From: Mycolicibacterium tokaiense | GTDB taxonomy: Bacteria; Actinomycetota; Actinomycetes; Mycobacteriales; Mycobacteriaceae | Length of the DNA: 64,000 nt | Assembly (NCBI RefSeq): GCF_010725885.1 | Contig: NZ_AP022600.1 | Location: 1,984,001-2,048,000 of the forward strand | Direction of reading: 5' to 3' | Shown here: positions 37,579-46,460 of the stretch, one piece after another | How the letters are laid out: each line of letters begins with the position of its first letter | Numbering within the stretch: the first letter of the stretch is position 1 | Notes under the pieces: generated by a model | What the model saw: the letters and a program-made list of their open reading frames with translations, nothing else | What the model was told of the DNA's origin: nothing | Databases searched by the model: none | Translations under genes and position numbers: made by a program

Positions 37579-39126
37579 TCACCTCTTGATCAGTTGGGCG
37601 AGTTCTTCGACGACCAGCGCGCGCAATTCGGCGCGCAGCGCCTCGATGCCGGGATCGCCCGAGCGGGCGGGCGGGTGCGCCCTGGGCGCGGGTGCCGCGG
37701 GCACCGCACCCAGGTCATTGGAGGCCCGGGGGTAGGCCGGAACCGGACCGGCCGGCGACCGCCACGGCGAGACCCCGGCGAAGTTCGGCATGGTGACCCC
37801 GGCATCGGCGTTGTAGGCGATGCGGGTCCAGTTGACCAGATGCCCCGGCTGCAGGTTCTCCCCGATGGAGCTGCGCCCGACGAAGCCGGTACCAATCGTC
37901 ATCGACGGTGCCAGGTTGGTCTCCAGACCGGAGCTGCCGGTGCTGTTGCCCACGTTCACCGACACCCGCAGCACCGGAACCTGTGCCGCGAAATCCGCTA
38001 TCACCCGCGCGTTTTCGCTGTGGATGGCCGCAGAGTGGCCGGCACCGGCAATGCGGATGACAGCGCGCGCGGCGCGGATGCCACGGTCGGCGTCGGCCAC
38101 CGTCGTCATCCCGAGCACCGGCGAGAGCTTCTCGTGGGTCAACATCTCCTCGGCGAGCACATCGGTGAACGGCGCCACCAGCACGCGGGTCTTCGCAGTG
38201 ACGCGGATGCCCGCCTGCTCGGCGATCCACGCGGCGTCGCGTCCCACCACGTCGGTGTTGAGTCTGCCGTCACCGAACATGTAATGCCGCAGCCGCCTGG
38301 TGGCGTCCTCGTCGAGAATGGCTGCACCATTGCGGTTCATTGCCGCGGTGAGCTTCGCGGCGATGGACTCCTCGGCGATCAGCACCGACTCGTTGGTGCA
38401 CAGCACCGAGTTGTCGAAGGCCTTGCTGTCGACGATGCGTCGTGCCGCCGCGTCGATGTCGGCGCTGGCATCGACGAACACCGGAACGTTGCCGGGACCG
38501 ACACCGAGCGCGGGGTTGCCCGAGGAATAGGCCGCCCGGACCACCGCGTTGCCGCCGGTGGCCACGATGACATCGGTGCGGGCATCGCCCATCAGGGTCT
38601 CGACCAAGGGGATGGACGGCTCTGCGATCACAGAGACGATGCCGTCGGGCGCCCCGGCCGCCACCGCCGCCTCGGCGAGCACCAGGGCGGCATCCACCGA
38701 ACACTGCCGGGCCCGGGGGTGCGGCGCGACGACCACCGCATTGCGTGTCATCAACGCCAGCAGCACCTTGAAATACACCGTAGCAACGGGATTGGTGGTG
38801 GGGGTCAGTGCCAGCACCACCCCTGCAGGCCTGGGGATCTCGACGATCTTGCGGGCGGCGTCGATGCGAGGCGAGACGAAGTCGTCGTCGCGGTAGTACT
38901 CCACGATGCCGCGCGAGCAGGCCCGGTTCTTGACGATCTTGTCGGCCACCACCCCCATGCCGGTCTCGGCGACGGCGGCCGCGGCGAACCGCTCGGCCTC
39001 GCGGTAGGCGGCGTCGGCCACCGCGGTGACCACGGCGTCGACGTGCGCGCGGTCATATTCGGCGTACGCGGCCGCGGCCCAGCGCGCACGCTCCAGGATC
39101 TGACCCACTGCAACGGTGTTGTTCAC
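37579..39126 (-). CDS. CoA-acylating aldehyde dehydrogenase (PduP-like), encapsulated
   Basis: The 515-residue enzyme starts with GTG (RBS GGAGG) overlapping the aminotransferase stop. It is of the PduP/EutE type: ALTPTTNPVATVYFKVL near residue 95 and catalytic Cys in FDNSVLCTNESV near residue 247. After the catalytic domain there is an Ala/Pro-rich linker and a C-terminal amphipathic helix (ALRAELRALVVEELAQLIKR), the encapsulation peptide that targets cargo to the shell lumen. It turns the aldehyde released by the signature enzymes into acyl-CoA (propionyl-CoA if the substrate is C3). No PduL phosphotransacylase is present in the locus. Confidence 0.92.
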   Translation of the reverse strand: MNNTVAVGQILERARWAAAAYAEYDRAHVDAVVTAVADAAYREAERFAAAAVAETGMGVVADKIVKNRACSRGIVEYYRDDDFVSPRIDAARKIVEIPRPAGVVLALTPTTNPVATVYFKVLLALMTRNAVVVAPHPRARQCSVDAALVLAEAAVAAGAPDGIVSVIAEPSIPLVETLMGDARTDVIVATGGNAVVRAAYSSGNPALGVGPGNVPVFVDASADIDAAARRIVDSKAFDNSVLCTNESVLIAEESIAAKLTAAMNRNGAAILDEDATRRLRHYMFGDGRLNTDVVGRDAAWIAEQAGIRVTAKTRVLVAPFTDVLAEEMLTHEKLSPVLGMTTVADADRGIRAARAVIRIAGAGHSAAIHSENARVIADFAAQVPVLRVSVNVGNSTGSSGLETNLAPSMTIGTGFVGRSSIGENLQPGHLVNWTRIAYNADAGVTMPNFAGVSPWRSPAGPVPAYPRASNDLGAVPAAPAPRAHPPARSGDPGIEALRAELRALVVEELAQLIKR

Positions 39127-40403
39127 GCCGACCTCCGTCCCATCGCGGCCCGCCGCGCCTGGCCGATGGCCAGCTCCATGCGGTCGAGTACGTCCTCGCA
39201 CAGCTCGCGGTCCATCAGCAAGCCCGGTTTGAGCTGCAGCACACGGGGATCCAAGGTCGAGAAGATCGCCCAGACACCCCTCTCGTAGAGCTCGCGCATG
39301 ACGAACTTGGCGCCTTCGGGGTGGTCGAACTCGCACCCGATCACCACGCCGTTCTGCCGGATGCCGGTGAACCAGTCTGGATTGTCGGCCTGGATCCGGC
39401 CCAGGCCGGCGGCGAACAGGTCGGCGATGTAGTGCACCGAGGACCTGATTTCGGGCCTGCCGCTGATCTCGAGGGTCTTGATGGCGGCCACGCAGCCGAG
39501 TTCGGCGCCGCCGAAGGTGGAGATGTGCCCGAACCCGTCCTGGTTGAGCCAGGCGGCGGCGCGCTCACTGAGCATGGCCGCGGTGATGGGGTACATGCCG
39601 CCGGAGAGTCCCTTGCCAGTGACGATGATGTCGGGCTCGATACCGTGCTTGGTGATCGCCCACATCTCGCCGGTGCGCATCAGGCCGGTCTGTACCTCGT
39701 CGGCGATGTAGAGCGCGTCGTAGCGCACGCACAGATCCTTGACCGTCTCCAGGTAACCCGGTGGGGGCAACGGGAATCCGTAGGTCGCCGGGATGGTTTC
39801 CATGATCACGGCTGCGACGTCGCGCCCGCGCAGGGCCTGCTCCATGGCATCGAGGTCGCCGAAGGTGACCTGCACGAACTCGTCGGGGCGGTCGGCGAGG
39901 AACAGTTTGGCGAAGCGGTCGTCGCCGGTGGCCACCGCCAGGCCGGTGTGGCCGTGGTAGGCCTTGACGATCGAGACGATCTTGCGGCGCTGCATGGCGT
40001 GGCGGGCGCTCTTGAGCGCGATGTCGATCGCTTCGCCGCCGCCGGAGCCGAAGGCGACCTTGGTGATGGATGCCGGTGCGGACTCCACCAGTTTCTGGGC
40101 CAGCGCGGTGCGGGCGACGGAGGGAAAGTGGTGGTTGCCCACGTCGAAGAATTCCATGCCCTGCGAAAGTGCCTGCACCACTTCGGGATTGCGGTGTCCG
40201 AGGCTGTAGGTGCCGCCGTTGAGGTGCATGTCGATGAGGCGTCGGCCCCCCATGTCCCAGAGGAAGTAGCCTTCGCGGCGGTCGATCACCAGGTCCACCC
40301 CGGCGTCGGTCCAGAACTGGGTCTTGTCCGGGTTCCAGAAGGTCTTGGCCCGTTCCAGGACCTGTGCCTTCGACTCGAACGAGAAGGTGCCGTAGTCGTA
40401 CAC
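39123..40403 (-). CDS. Class III PLP aminotransferase-fold enzyme, probable amino-alcohol-phosphate phospholyase
   Basis: About 426 residues. The PLP lysine is in IVTGKGLSGGMYP near residue 245, and IADEVQTGLMRTG precedes it. In the RMM pathway this enzyme is proposed to convert O-phospho-1-amino-2-propanol to propionaldehyde, ammonia and phosphate, like ethanolamine-phosphate phospholyase. I chose GTG at 40403 because it has a GGGAG site five to six bases upstream; the ATG at 40460 lies within an operator-like palindrome and would add 19 residues of unlike composition. It is the first gene of the leftward operon. Confidence 0.85.
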   Translation of the reverse strand: MYDYGTFSFESKAQVLERAKTFWNPDKTQFWTDAGVDLVIDRREGYFLWDMGGRRLIDMHLNGGTYSLGHRNPEVVQALSQGMEFFDVGNHHFPSVARTALAQKLVESAPASITKVAFGSGGGEAIDIALKSARHAMQRRKIVSIVKAYHGHTGLAVATGDDRFAKLFLADRPDEFVQVTFGDLDAMEQALRGRDVAAVIMETIPATYGFPLPPPGYLETVKDLCVRYDALYIADEVQTGLMRTGEMWAITKHGIEPDIIVTGKGLSGGMYPITAAMLSERAAAWLNQDGFGHISTFGGAELGCVAAIKTLEISGRPEIRSSVHYIADLFAAGLGRIQADNPDWFTGIRQNGVVIGCEFDHPEGAKFVMRELYERGVWAIFSTLDPRVLQLKPGLLMDRELCEDVLDRMELAIGQARRAAMGRRSA

Positions 40404-40445
40404 GAGTCTCCCTGCGTGTCGTCTGGCCGTGTCGGGCACCACGCT

Positions 40446-40462
40446 AAATGGAAGGACCATTT
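40446..40462. promoter_or_regulatory. GntR-type operator, copy 2 (microcompartment operon promoter)
   Basis: AAATGGAAGGACCATTT has 6-bp arms around a 5-nt centre and the same GG-N5-CC core as the site before the GntR gene. It lies 43 nt upstream of the chosen aminotransferase start, in promoter position for the leftward operon. Confidence 0.62.
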
Positions 40463-40527
40463 ATGTCAATGGTCAGAAAAGTCGGGCCAAATCTGAAATC
40501 GATACGGCGCTACCGCTTGCGCTCGCT

Positions 40528-40544
40528 ATTTGGTAGTGCCAATA
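40528..40544. promoter_or_regulatory. GntR-type operator, copy 3 (permease/diol dehydratase promoter)
   Basis: ATTTGGTAGTGCCAATAT shares the TTTGG-N5-CCAA pattern of copy 1 with one imperfect arm position. It is 72 nt upstream of the permease ATG. Its presence suggests that the rightward permease-diol dehydratase operon is controlled together with the shell operon. Confidence 0.6.
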
Positions 40545-40616
40545 TAACCGAGTTCACTGTGGCCTGGGCCACACACCGGGCGCAGTCGCTGCCCCCTCTG
40601 GAAGGTACTCCCAACG

Positions 40617-42149
40617 ATGACCGATCGAGTGTTGTCACGCGACGAAAACGCCGGCGGCGGGGTCCAACGACTCAAACGCAACGCCGTCGGAACCTTCGGC
40701 GTCATCTTCATGGCGGTGGCCACGGCCGCGCCCATCACCGCGATGGTCGGCAACGTGCCGATCGCGGTCGGTTTCGGCAACGGCTCCCACGCCCCGGCGG
40801 GCTACCTGGTCGCCACGATCGTGCTCGGCCTGTTCGCCATCGGCTACGCCACCATGGCCAAGCACATCACCGCCACCGGCGCCTTCTACGGCTACATCTC
40901 CCACGGACTCGGCCGCGTCATGGGGATGGCCAGCGGCCTGATCATCACGATGGCCTACATCGTGTTCGAGGGATCGCTGATCGGCATCTTCGCCTACTTC
41001 TTCCAGAACCTGTTCGCCTCGCAGCTCGGGATCACCATCCACTGGCTCATCCCGGCTCTGCTGATGCTGGTGCTCAACTGCGTGCTGACGTACTTCGACG
41101 TGAACCTGACCGCCAAGGTGCTCGGCGTCTTCCTGATCACCGAGATCGTCATGCTGGCTCTGGGCGCGCTGGCCGTGTTGTTCCGCGGCGGCGGTCCCGA
41201 GGGCTTCGCCGTGGCCGAGACGCTGAACCCCATCGGTGCCTTCACCCCGGCCGCCATCGCCGGCGCCAGCGCCGGACTGGGCCTGTTCTTCGCCTTCTGG
41301 TCATGGGTGGGCTTCGAGTCCACCGCCATGTACGGCGAGGAGTCCAAGGACCCGAAGCGAATCATTCCCCGCGCCACCATGATCGCCGTGCTGGGCGTGG
41401 GTATCTTCTACATCTTCGTGTCCTGGATGGCCATCGCGGGCACCGGCCCCCAACAGTCGGTGGAACTGGCTCAGGACCCGGCCACCGCCGGTGACATCTT
41501 CTTCAACCCGGTGCGCAGCACCTACGGTGAGTGGGCCATCACGGTCTTCAACATCCTGTTGGTGACGGGCTCCTTCGCCTGCGGGATGGCCTTTCACAAC
41601 TGCGCCTCGCGGTACCTGTACGCCCTGGGCCGCGAGGGATTGTCCACCGGCCTGCAGAAGACCCTGGGCGCCACCCACCGCACCCACGGATCGCCGTACA
41701 TCGCGTCCTTCGTCCAGACCGGTATCACCCTGGTGCTGATCCTGGCGTTCTTCTTCGCCGGCATGGACCCGTACGTGCACCTGTACACACTGCTGGCCAT
41801 CCTGGGCACCATGGCAATCCTGATCGTGCAGTCGCTGTGCGCCTTCGCGGTGATCGCCTACTTCCACTTCCACAAGAACCATCCCTCCAGTGCGCACTGG
41901 TTCAAGACCTTCTTGGCGCCGCTGCTCGGTGGTATGGGCATGCTCTACGTGGTCTACCTGCTCTGGGAGCACAAGGACGCCGCGGCCGGTGCGGCGTCGG
42001 GCACACTGCTGTTCAAGCTGACACCGTGGATCGTCGTCGGTGTGTTCGTGATCGGCGCGCTGCTCGCGCTGTACTTCAAGTTGCGTGATCCGCGGCGTTA
42101 TGAGCTGATCGGTCGGGTTGTGTTCGACGACAGCGAAATCCGCGACTGA
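40617..42149 (+). CDS. APC-family amino acid/amine permease
   Basis: The 510-residue integral membrane protein has about 12 hydrophobic segments and the APC-family first-helix signature in GTFGVIFMAVATAAPITAMV near residue 27. The family exchanges or imports amino acids and amines by proton symport. RMM-type loci usually include such a transporter, so an amino alcohol or related amine is the likely substrate. It starts the rightward operon; the diol dehydratase follows after 26 nt. Confidence 0.88.
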   Translation: MTDRVLSRDENAGGGVQRLKRNAVGTFGVIFMAVATAAPITAMVGNVPIAVGFGNGSHAPAGYLVATIVLGLFAIGYATMAKHITATGAFYGYISHGLGRVMGMASGLIITMAYIVFEGSLIGIFAYFFQNLFASQLGITIHWLIPALLMLVLNCVLTYFDVNLTAKVLGVFLITEIVMLALGALAVLFRGGGPEGFAVAETLNPIGAFTPAAIAGASAGLGLFFAFWSWVGFESTAMYGEESKDPKRIIPRATMIAVLGVGIFYIFVSWMAIAGTGPQQSVELAQDPATAGDIFFNPVRSTYGEWAITVFNILLVTGSFACGMAFHNCASRYLYALGREGLSTGLQKTLGATHRTHGSPYIASFVQTGITLVLILAFFFAGMDPYVHLYTLLAILGTMAILIVQSLCAFAVIAYFHFHKNHPSSAHWFKTFLAPLLGGMGMLYVVYLLWEHKDAAAGAASGTLLFKLTPWIVVGVFVIGALLALYFKLRDPRRYELIGRVVFDDSEIRD

Positions 42150-42175
42150 CAGATCCAGGACCTCAGGAGGGCGCC

Positions 42176-44416
42176 GTGGCGCAGGAGTTGGGCCGGTTCC
42201 GGGTTCTGAACGCGAAGCCGGTCAACCTCGACGGGTTCAGTGTGGCCGACGCCGAACTCGGCCTGGTGGCGATGCGCAGCCCGCACGACCCGGCGCCGTC
42301 CCTGGTGATCCAGGACGATGTGATCGTCGAACTCGACGGCAAGACCACCGCCGAGTTCGACGTCATCGACGAGTTCATCGCCCGCTACGGCATCGATCTG
42401 GCCGTGGCTCCGGAGGCGATGGCTCTCGACGACGCGTCCCTGGCCCGGATGGCAGTGGACGTCAACGTGCCGCGGGCGGAGGTGGTGCGGCTGATCGGCG
42501 GCACCACCCCCGCCAAACTCGCCCGCGTCATCGCCCTGATGACGCCGGTCGAGATGCAGATGGCGATGGCCAAGATGCGCGCCCGGCGCACGCCGAGCAA
42601 TCAGGCCCACGTGACCAACCAACTCGACGACCCCCTGCTGATCGCCGCGGACGCGGCCAGCGCCGTGGCCTACGGGTTCCGCGAAGTCGAGACCACCGTG
42701 CCGGTGCTCGGCGACGCGCCCTCGAATGCGGTGGCCCTGCTGATCGGCAGCCAGGTCGGCACCCCCGGCGCCATGGCACAGTGCTCCATCGAGGAGGCGC
42801 TGGAGTTGCGCCTCGGCTTGCGTGGGCTGACCAGCTACGCCGAGACCATCTCCATCTACGGCACCGAGCAGGTGTTCGTCGACGGCGACGACACCCCCTT
42901 CAGCAAGGCCGTACTCACGTCGGCGTACGCGTCACGCGGCCTGAAGATGCGGGTCACCAGCGGCGGCGGCGCCGAGGTGCTGATGGGAGCGGCCGAGAAG
43001 TGCTCCATCCTCTACCTCGAGTCGCGATGCGTCTCCCTGGCCCGGGCGCTCGGCAGCCAGGGCGTGCAGAACGGCGGCATCGACGGCGTCGGCGTGGTGG
43101 CCGCGGTCCCGGAGGGCATGAAAGAGCTGCTGGCCGAGAACCTGATGGTGATGATGCGTGACCTCGAGTCATGCGCGGGCAACGACAACCTGATCTCCGA
43201 GTCCGACATCCGCCGCAGCGCCCACACGCTCCCGGTGCTGCTGGCCGGCGCGGACTTCATCTTCTCCGGCTTCGGCTCGATACCGCGCTACGACAACGCC
43301 TTCGCCCTGTCGAACTTCAACTCCGACGACATGGACGACTTCCTGGTACTGCAACGGGACTGGGGCGCCGACGGTGGCCTGCGCACGGTCTCACCCGAGC
43401 ACCTCGAGGCCGTGCGCCGGCGGGCGGCCACCGCAGTGCAGGCCGTCTACCGGGATCTGGGGCTGGCCGACTACGACGATGCCCACGTCGAAGACGTGGT
43501 GTGCGCCAACGGTTCCCGCGACCTGCCGGCCGGGCATCCCACGATGGTGGCCGAGGCCGCGGCCTCGATCGAAGCCAGACAGTTGACGGTGTTCGACGTC
43601 ATCGCCGCCTTGCAGCGCACCGGCTTCGCCGAGGAAGCCGAGGCGATCGCCCGGCTCACCCGCGAACGCCTGCGCGGAGACCAGCTGCAGACCTCGGCGA
43701 TCTTCGATTCCCGGTTCCAGGTGTTGTCGAAGCTGACCGACCCCAACGACTACACCGGGCCGGGCACGGGGTACACCCCGACACCGCAGCGCCGTGCAGA
43801 GATCGACACCATCCGGCAGGCGCGCAGTGCCTCCGAGCTGACCGCCGATCAGGAGGAGCACCGCGGCCACGTGAGCGTCACCGACGGCGAGATCGCCGGG
43901 CAGAGCGCCGATCCGCGGGAGGTGTGCATCGGGTTGTCCCCGGCCTGGGGTCGCAGTGTGTGGCTCACCTTGTGCGGCCTGCCGATCGGCGAGGTGTTGC
44001 GGCAGATCTCCGCGGGCCTCGAGGAGGAGGGCTGTGTGCCGAGGCTGGTGCGCGTGCGCTCCACCATCGACGTCGGTCTGATCGGCCTGACCGCGGCGCG
44101 GTTGTCCGGGTCCGGCATCGGAATTGGATTGCAGGGCAAAGGCACATCGTTGATCCACCGCCGGGACCTGGCACCACTGGCCAACCTCGAACTGTTCAGC
44201 GTGGCCCCGCTGCTGACCGCGCAGATGTACCGCGACCTCGGCAAGAACGCCGCACGTCACGCCAAGGGCATGGCCCCGGTGCCCATCTTCACCGGGGGCA
44301 CCGACGAGTCCATCTCGGCGCGCTACCACGCCCGCGCCGTCGCGCTGGTGGCCCTGGAACGCCAGGCCTGTGAACCGGGTGAACCGCCGGTGGCCGTGGA
44401 GGTGGTGCGACGATGA
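42176..44416 (+). CDS. B12-dependent diol/glycerol dehydratase, fused large and medium subunits
   Basis: The 746-residue protein joins a PduC-type large subunit (residues 1 to about 555) and a PduD-type medium subunit (from about residue 575). The large part starts like PduC after a few residues (NAKPVNLDGFSV, then AMRSPHDPAPSLVI) and keeps ALGSQGVQNGGIDG and AGNDNLISESDIRRS of the active site. The medium part begins near VCIGLSPAWGRS and ends with ISARYHARAVALVALERQ. The enzyme dehydrates vicinal diols to aldehydes by an adenosylcobalamin radical mechanism. The GTG start has a strong AGGAGG. The medium subunit's own N-terminal encapsulation helix is absent, replaced by the fusion linker. Confidence 0.9.
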   Translation: MAQELGRFRVLNAKPVNLDGFSVADAELGLVAMRSPHDPAPSLVIQDDVIVELDGKTTAEFDVIDEFIARYGIDLAVAPEAMALDDASLARMAVDVNVPRAEVVRLIGGTTPAKLARVIALMTPVEMQMAMAKMRARRTPSNQAHVTNQLDDPLLIAADAASAVAYGFREVETTVPVLGDAPSNAVALLIGSQVGTPGAMAQCSIEEALELRLGLRGLTSYAETISIYGTEQVFVDGDDTPFSKAVLTSAYASRGLKMRVTSGGGAEVLMGAAEKCSILYLESRCVSLARALGSQGVQNGGIDGVGVVAAVPEGMKELLAENLMVMMRDLESCAGNDNLISESDIRRSAHTLPVLLAGADFIFSGFGSIPRYDNAFALSNFNSDDMDDFLVLQRDWGADGGLRTVSPEHLEAVRRRAATAVQAVYRDLGLADYDDAHVEDVVCANGSRDLPAGHPTMVAEAAASIEARQLTVFDVIAALQRTGFAEEAEAIARLTRERLRGDQLQTSAIFDSRFQVLSKLTDPNDYTGPGTGYTPTPQRRAEIDTIRQARSASELTADQEEHRGHVSVTDGEIAGQSADPREVCIGLSPAWGRSVWLTLCGLPIGEVLRQISAGLEEEGCVPRLVRVRSTIDVGLIGLTAARLSGSGIGIGLQGKGTSLIHRRDLAPLANLELFSVAPLLTAQMYRDLGKNAARHAKGMAPVPIFTGGTDESISARYHARAVALVALERQACEPGEPPVAVEVVRR

Positions 44417-44748
44417 CACCGGAACACATCAGCGTGGGCAACGCCGTCGACGGCAAGCTGGGCTTGTCGGATCTGCGGATGGACCCGGCCGTGCTGGCCC
44501 ACCAGGCGGTGGTGGCCGCCGAGGGTGGCAATCCGCAGTTGGCCGAGAACTTCCTGCGCGCAGCCGAACTGGCCACGATGGACGACGACGACGTGATGAA
44601 CCTCTACGAAGCGTTACGCCCCCATCGGTCCACCGCCGAGGAGCTCGAAGCGCTGCGGATCAGCCTGGAGAACCAGGGTGCCGCACGGTGTGCGGCCCTG
44701 GTGGAGCAGGCCGCACAGGCGTATGCCCGCCGGGGTCTGTTGCGTTGA
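44413..44748 (+). CDS. Diol dehydratase small subunit (PduE-like)
   Basis: The 111-residue protein starts with an ATG overlapping the stop of the large/medium gene. It matches the C-terminal part of PduE: LRMDPAVLAHQAVVAAEGGN, then PQLAENFLRAAELATM, RSTAEELEALR and a terminal AYARRGLLR. Typical PduE has about 170 residues with an N-terminal extension that can act as an encapsulation signal; that extension is missing here. It completes the dehydratase heteromer. Confidence 0.9.
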   Translation: MTPEHISVGNAVDGKLGLSDLRMDPAVLAHQAVVAAEGGNPQLAENFLRAAELATMDDDDVMNLYEALRPHRSTAEELEALRISLENQGAARCAALVEQAAQAYARRGLLR

Positions 44749-46445
44749 GCCCCGTGGTGGCGGGCATCGACATCGGCAACCACACCACCGAGATCGTGCT
44801 GGCCCGCGTCGACGGCGCCGCCGTGACGCCGGTGACCCACGGCCAGGCGGCGACGCGGGGACGCAAAGGATCCCGGGAATCGCTGGAAGGTGCTGCGGCA
44901 CTGCTGCATCGCCTCGAGGTGCAGGCAGGTGTGTCGGCCGATGAGCTGGCGCTGGCGGTGCTGAGGCCGGTGGACACCGCCACCGCGCCCATTCCCCGCG
45001 CGTACATCCCCGACGCGCCGGTGCGCAGCCTGCGCGCCGCCGCGGCCAGTACCGCGGCCGGGCACGGGCACGGGGTGGGCGTGCACGTGCCCCTGCGCGA
45101 CCTGAGCGGGCCAGCTGCCGACGCCCCGGTGATCGTCTCCGTGCCTGCCGGTGTCGATTTCGAGGATGCCGCAGCGCAACTCACCGCAGGGGCGGCCCGC
45201 GGCTGGCTGATCGCCGGCGTGCTGGTCGCTGCCGACGACGCGGTGCTGATCGCCAACCGGATCCCGTTGGCCGTCCCCGTGGTCGACGAGGTGGCACTCG
45301 ACATCGCCCCAGGTGCGCTGGTGGCGGTGGAGGTCATCGAGGCCGGCCGGGCGTTCCGGGCGTGGGCGGACCCGATCGCGCTGAGCGCGGCGCTGCACCT
45401 GCCCACCGAGCGCTTGGCGCAGGTCGCGGAGTTCTGCCGCGAACTCTCCGACGCCTCGGCCATCGCCGTCACCGCCCGCACCGCCGCGGACCCGCCGCCG
45501 GACGGCGGTGCGGACTATGTCGACGTACAGACCGGAGGGACACTCACCCGCTACACCCCGGCGCAGGCCCACTCGGTGCTGCGCCAGTGCATCCCGGGCA
45601 GCGCCCGGCAGGTCCGACTGGCAGCGCTGGCCGCGGCCCGGGACGGGTTGGCGGTCCACGACGCGTTCTTCACCGACCTGTCCGCCATCGACAACGGGGT
45701 GTGGTTGCGCCGCGGGGTCGCCGATACGCAGGGCACCGTGGTGGCGCTGCTGGCCGCTGACGAGATCACCGACGCCGCAGCAACATTGGCCGAACTCACC
45801 GGGCGACCCGCGCTCACGCTGGCCGACGAACCCGAGGCGGCCGCGCGCGGGGCGCGCACCACTGTCGGCCTGCCGCCGGGTGCGCTGGTCTGCGATATCG
45901 GCGGCGGCACCATCGACCTCGTCGGCGCAGAGAACACCGTGGTGGCCGCCGGAGCGGGGGAGACGATCACCGTGGCGGTGGCGCGGGTACTCGGAGTCCC
46001 CAAGGCGCTGGCCGAGACGGTCAAGCGCACTCCCGCGGTGCGGGTGGAGGGTCCGCACGTGGCGCACGAAGAGGACGGCAGGCGGGTGTTCCTCGATGCG
46101 CCAGCGCCGGCCGACGCGATCGGCAGATTGTGTACCCGGGGTGGTGCCGGCCTGGTGCCGTTCTCCAGCCGGCTGGCCGCCGAGGAGTGGCGCAGCCTCC
46201 GTCTGGCGGTCAAGCAGGAGACGGTGGCCGCCAATATCGCCCGCGCGTTGCGCGCCTTCCCGGTGCCGCCGCCGGTGATGGTGCTCGCCGGGGGTGGTGC
46301 GCTGGACGACGAACTGCTGCGCACCGTCACCGAGGCGCTGCGGGCGGTGCCGGTGGTGGTGGGCCGGGCGAATGTGGACGGTATCCACGGCCCCCGTTTT
46401 GCGGTGGCCTCCGGCCTGGTGCACCTGCTCGCTGAGCGTGCGTGA
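44745..46445 (+). CDS. Diol dehydratase reactivase, large subunit (DdrA/PduG-like)
   Basis: About 566 residues, with an actin/Hsp70-like ATPase fold: VVAGIDIGNHTTEIVLARVD at the N-terminus (phosphate 1) and VCDIGGGTIDLVGAE near residue 385. This matches DdrA/PduG, which exchanges damaged cobalamin in the dehydratase using ATP. The start is taken as TTG at 44745 (four-base overlap with the small subunit stop); GTG at 44754 is an alternative. The usual small partner DdrB/PduH is not found in the window, so it is either encoded elsewhere or not needed. Confidence 0.88.
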   Translation: MSPVVAGIDIGNHTTEIVLARVDGAAVTPVTHGQAATRGRKGSRESLEGAAALLHRLEVQAGVSADELALAVLRPVDTATAPIPRAYIPDAPVRSLRAAAASTAAGHGHGVGVHVPLRDLSGPAADAPVIVSVPAGVDFEDAAAQLTAGAARGWLIAGVLVAADDAVLIANRIPLAVPVVDEVALDIAPGALVAVEVIEAGRAFRAWADPIALSAALHLPTERLAQVAEFCRELSDASAIAVTARTAADPPPDGGADYVDVQTGGTLTRYTPAQAHSVLRQCIPGSARQVRLAALAAARDGLAVHDAFFTDLSAIDNGVWLRRGVADTQGTVVALLAADEITDAAATLAELTGRPALTLADEPEAAARGARTTVGLPPGALVCDIGGGTIDLVGAENTVVAAGAGETITVAVARVLGVPKALAETVKRTPAVRVEGPHVAHEEDGRRVFLDAPAPADAIGRLCTRGGAGLVPFSSRLAAEEWRSLRLAVKQETVAANIARALRAFPVPPPVMVLAGGGALDDELLRTVTEALRAVPVVVGRANVDGIHGPRFAVASGLVHLLAERA

Positions 46446-46460
46446 GCGGGACGTGGTGGG

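Noticed and set aside
40404..40460. Longer N-terminus of the class III aminotransferase from the ATG at 40460
   Set aside because: The ATG is inside an operator-like palindrome and has no ribosome-binding site; GTG 40403 has GGGAG at good spacing and starts the family-like sequence.
40404..40616. Possible cobalamin riboswitch ahead of the permease/diol dehydratase operon
   Set aside because: No B12-box-like conserved core or long structured leader was recognised in this 213-bp region or in the 26-bp gap before the dehydratase; operator palindromes explain it better.
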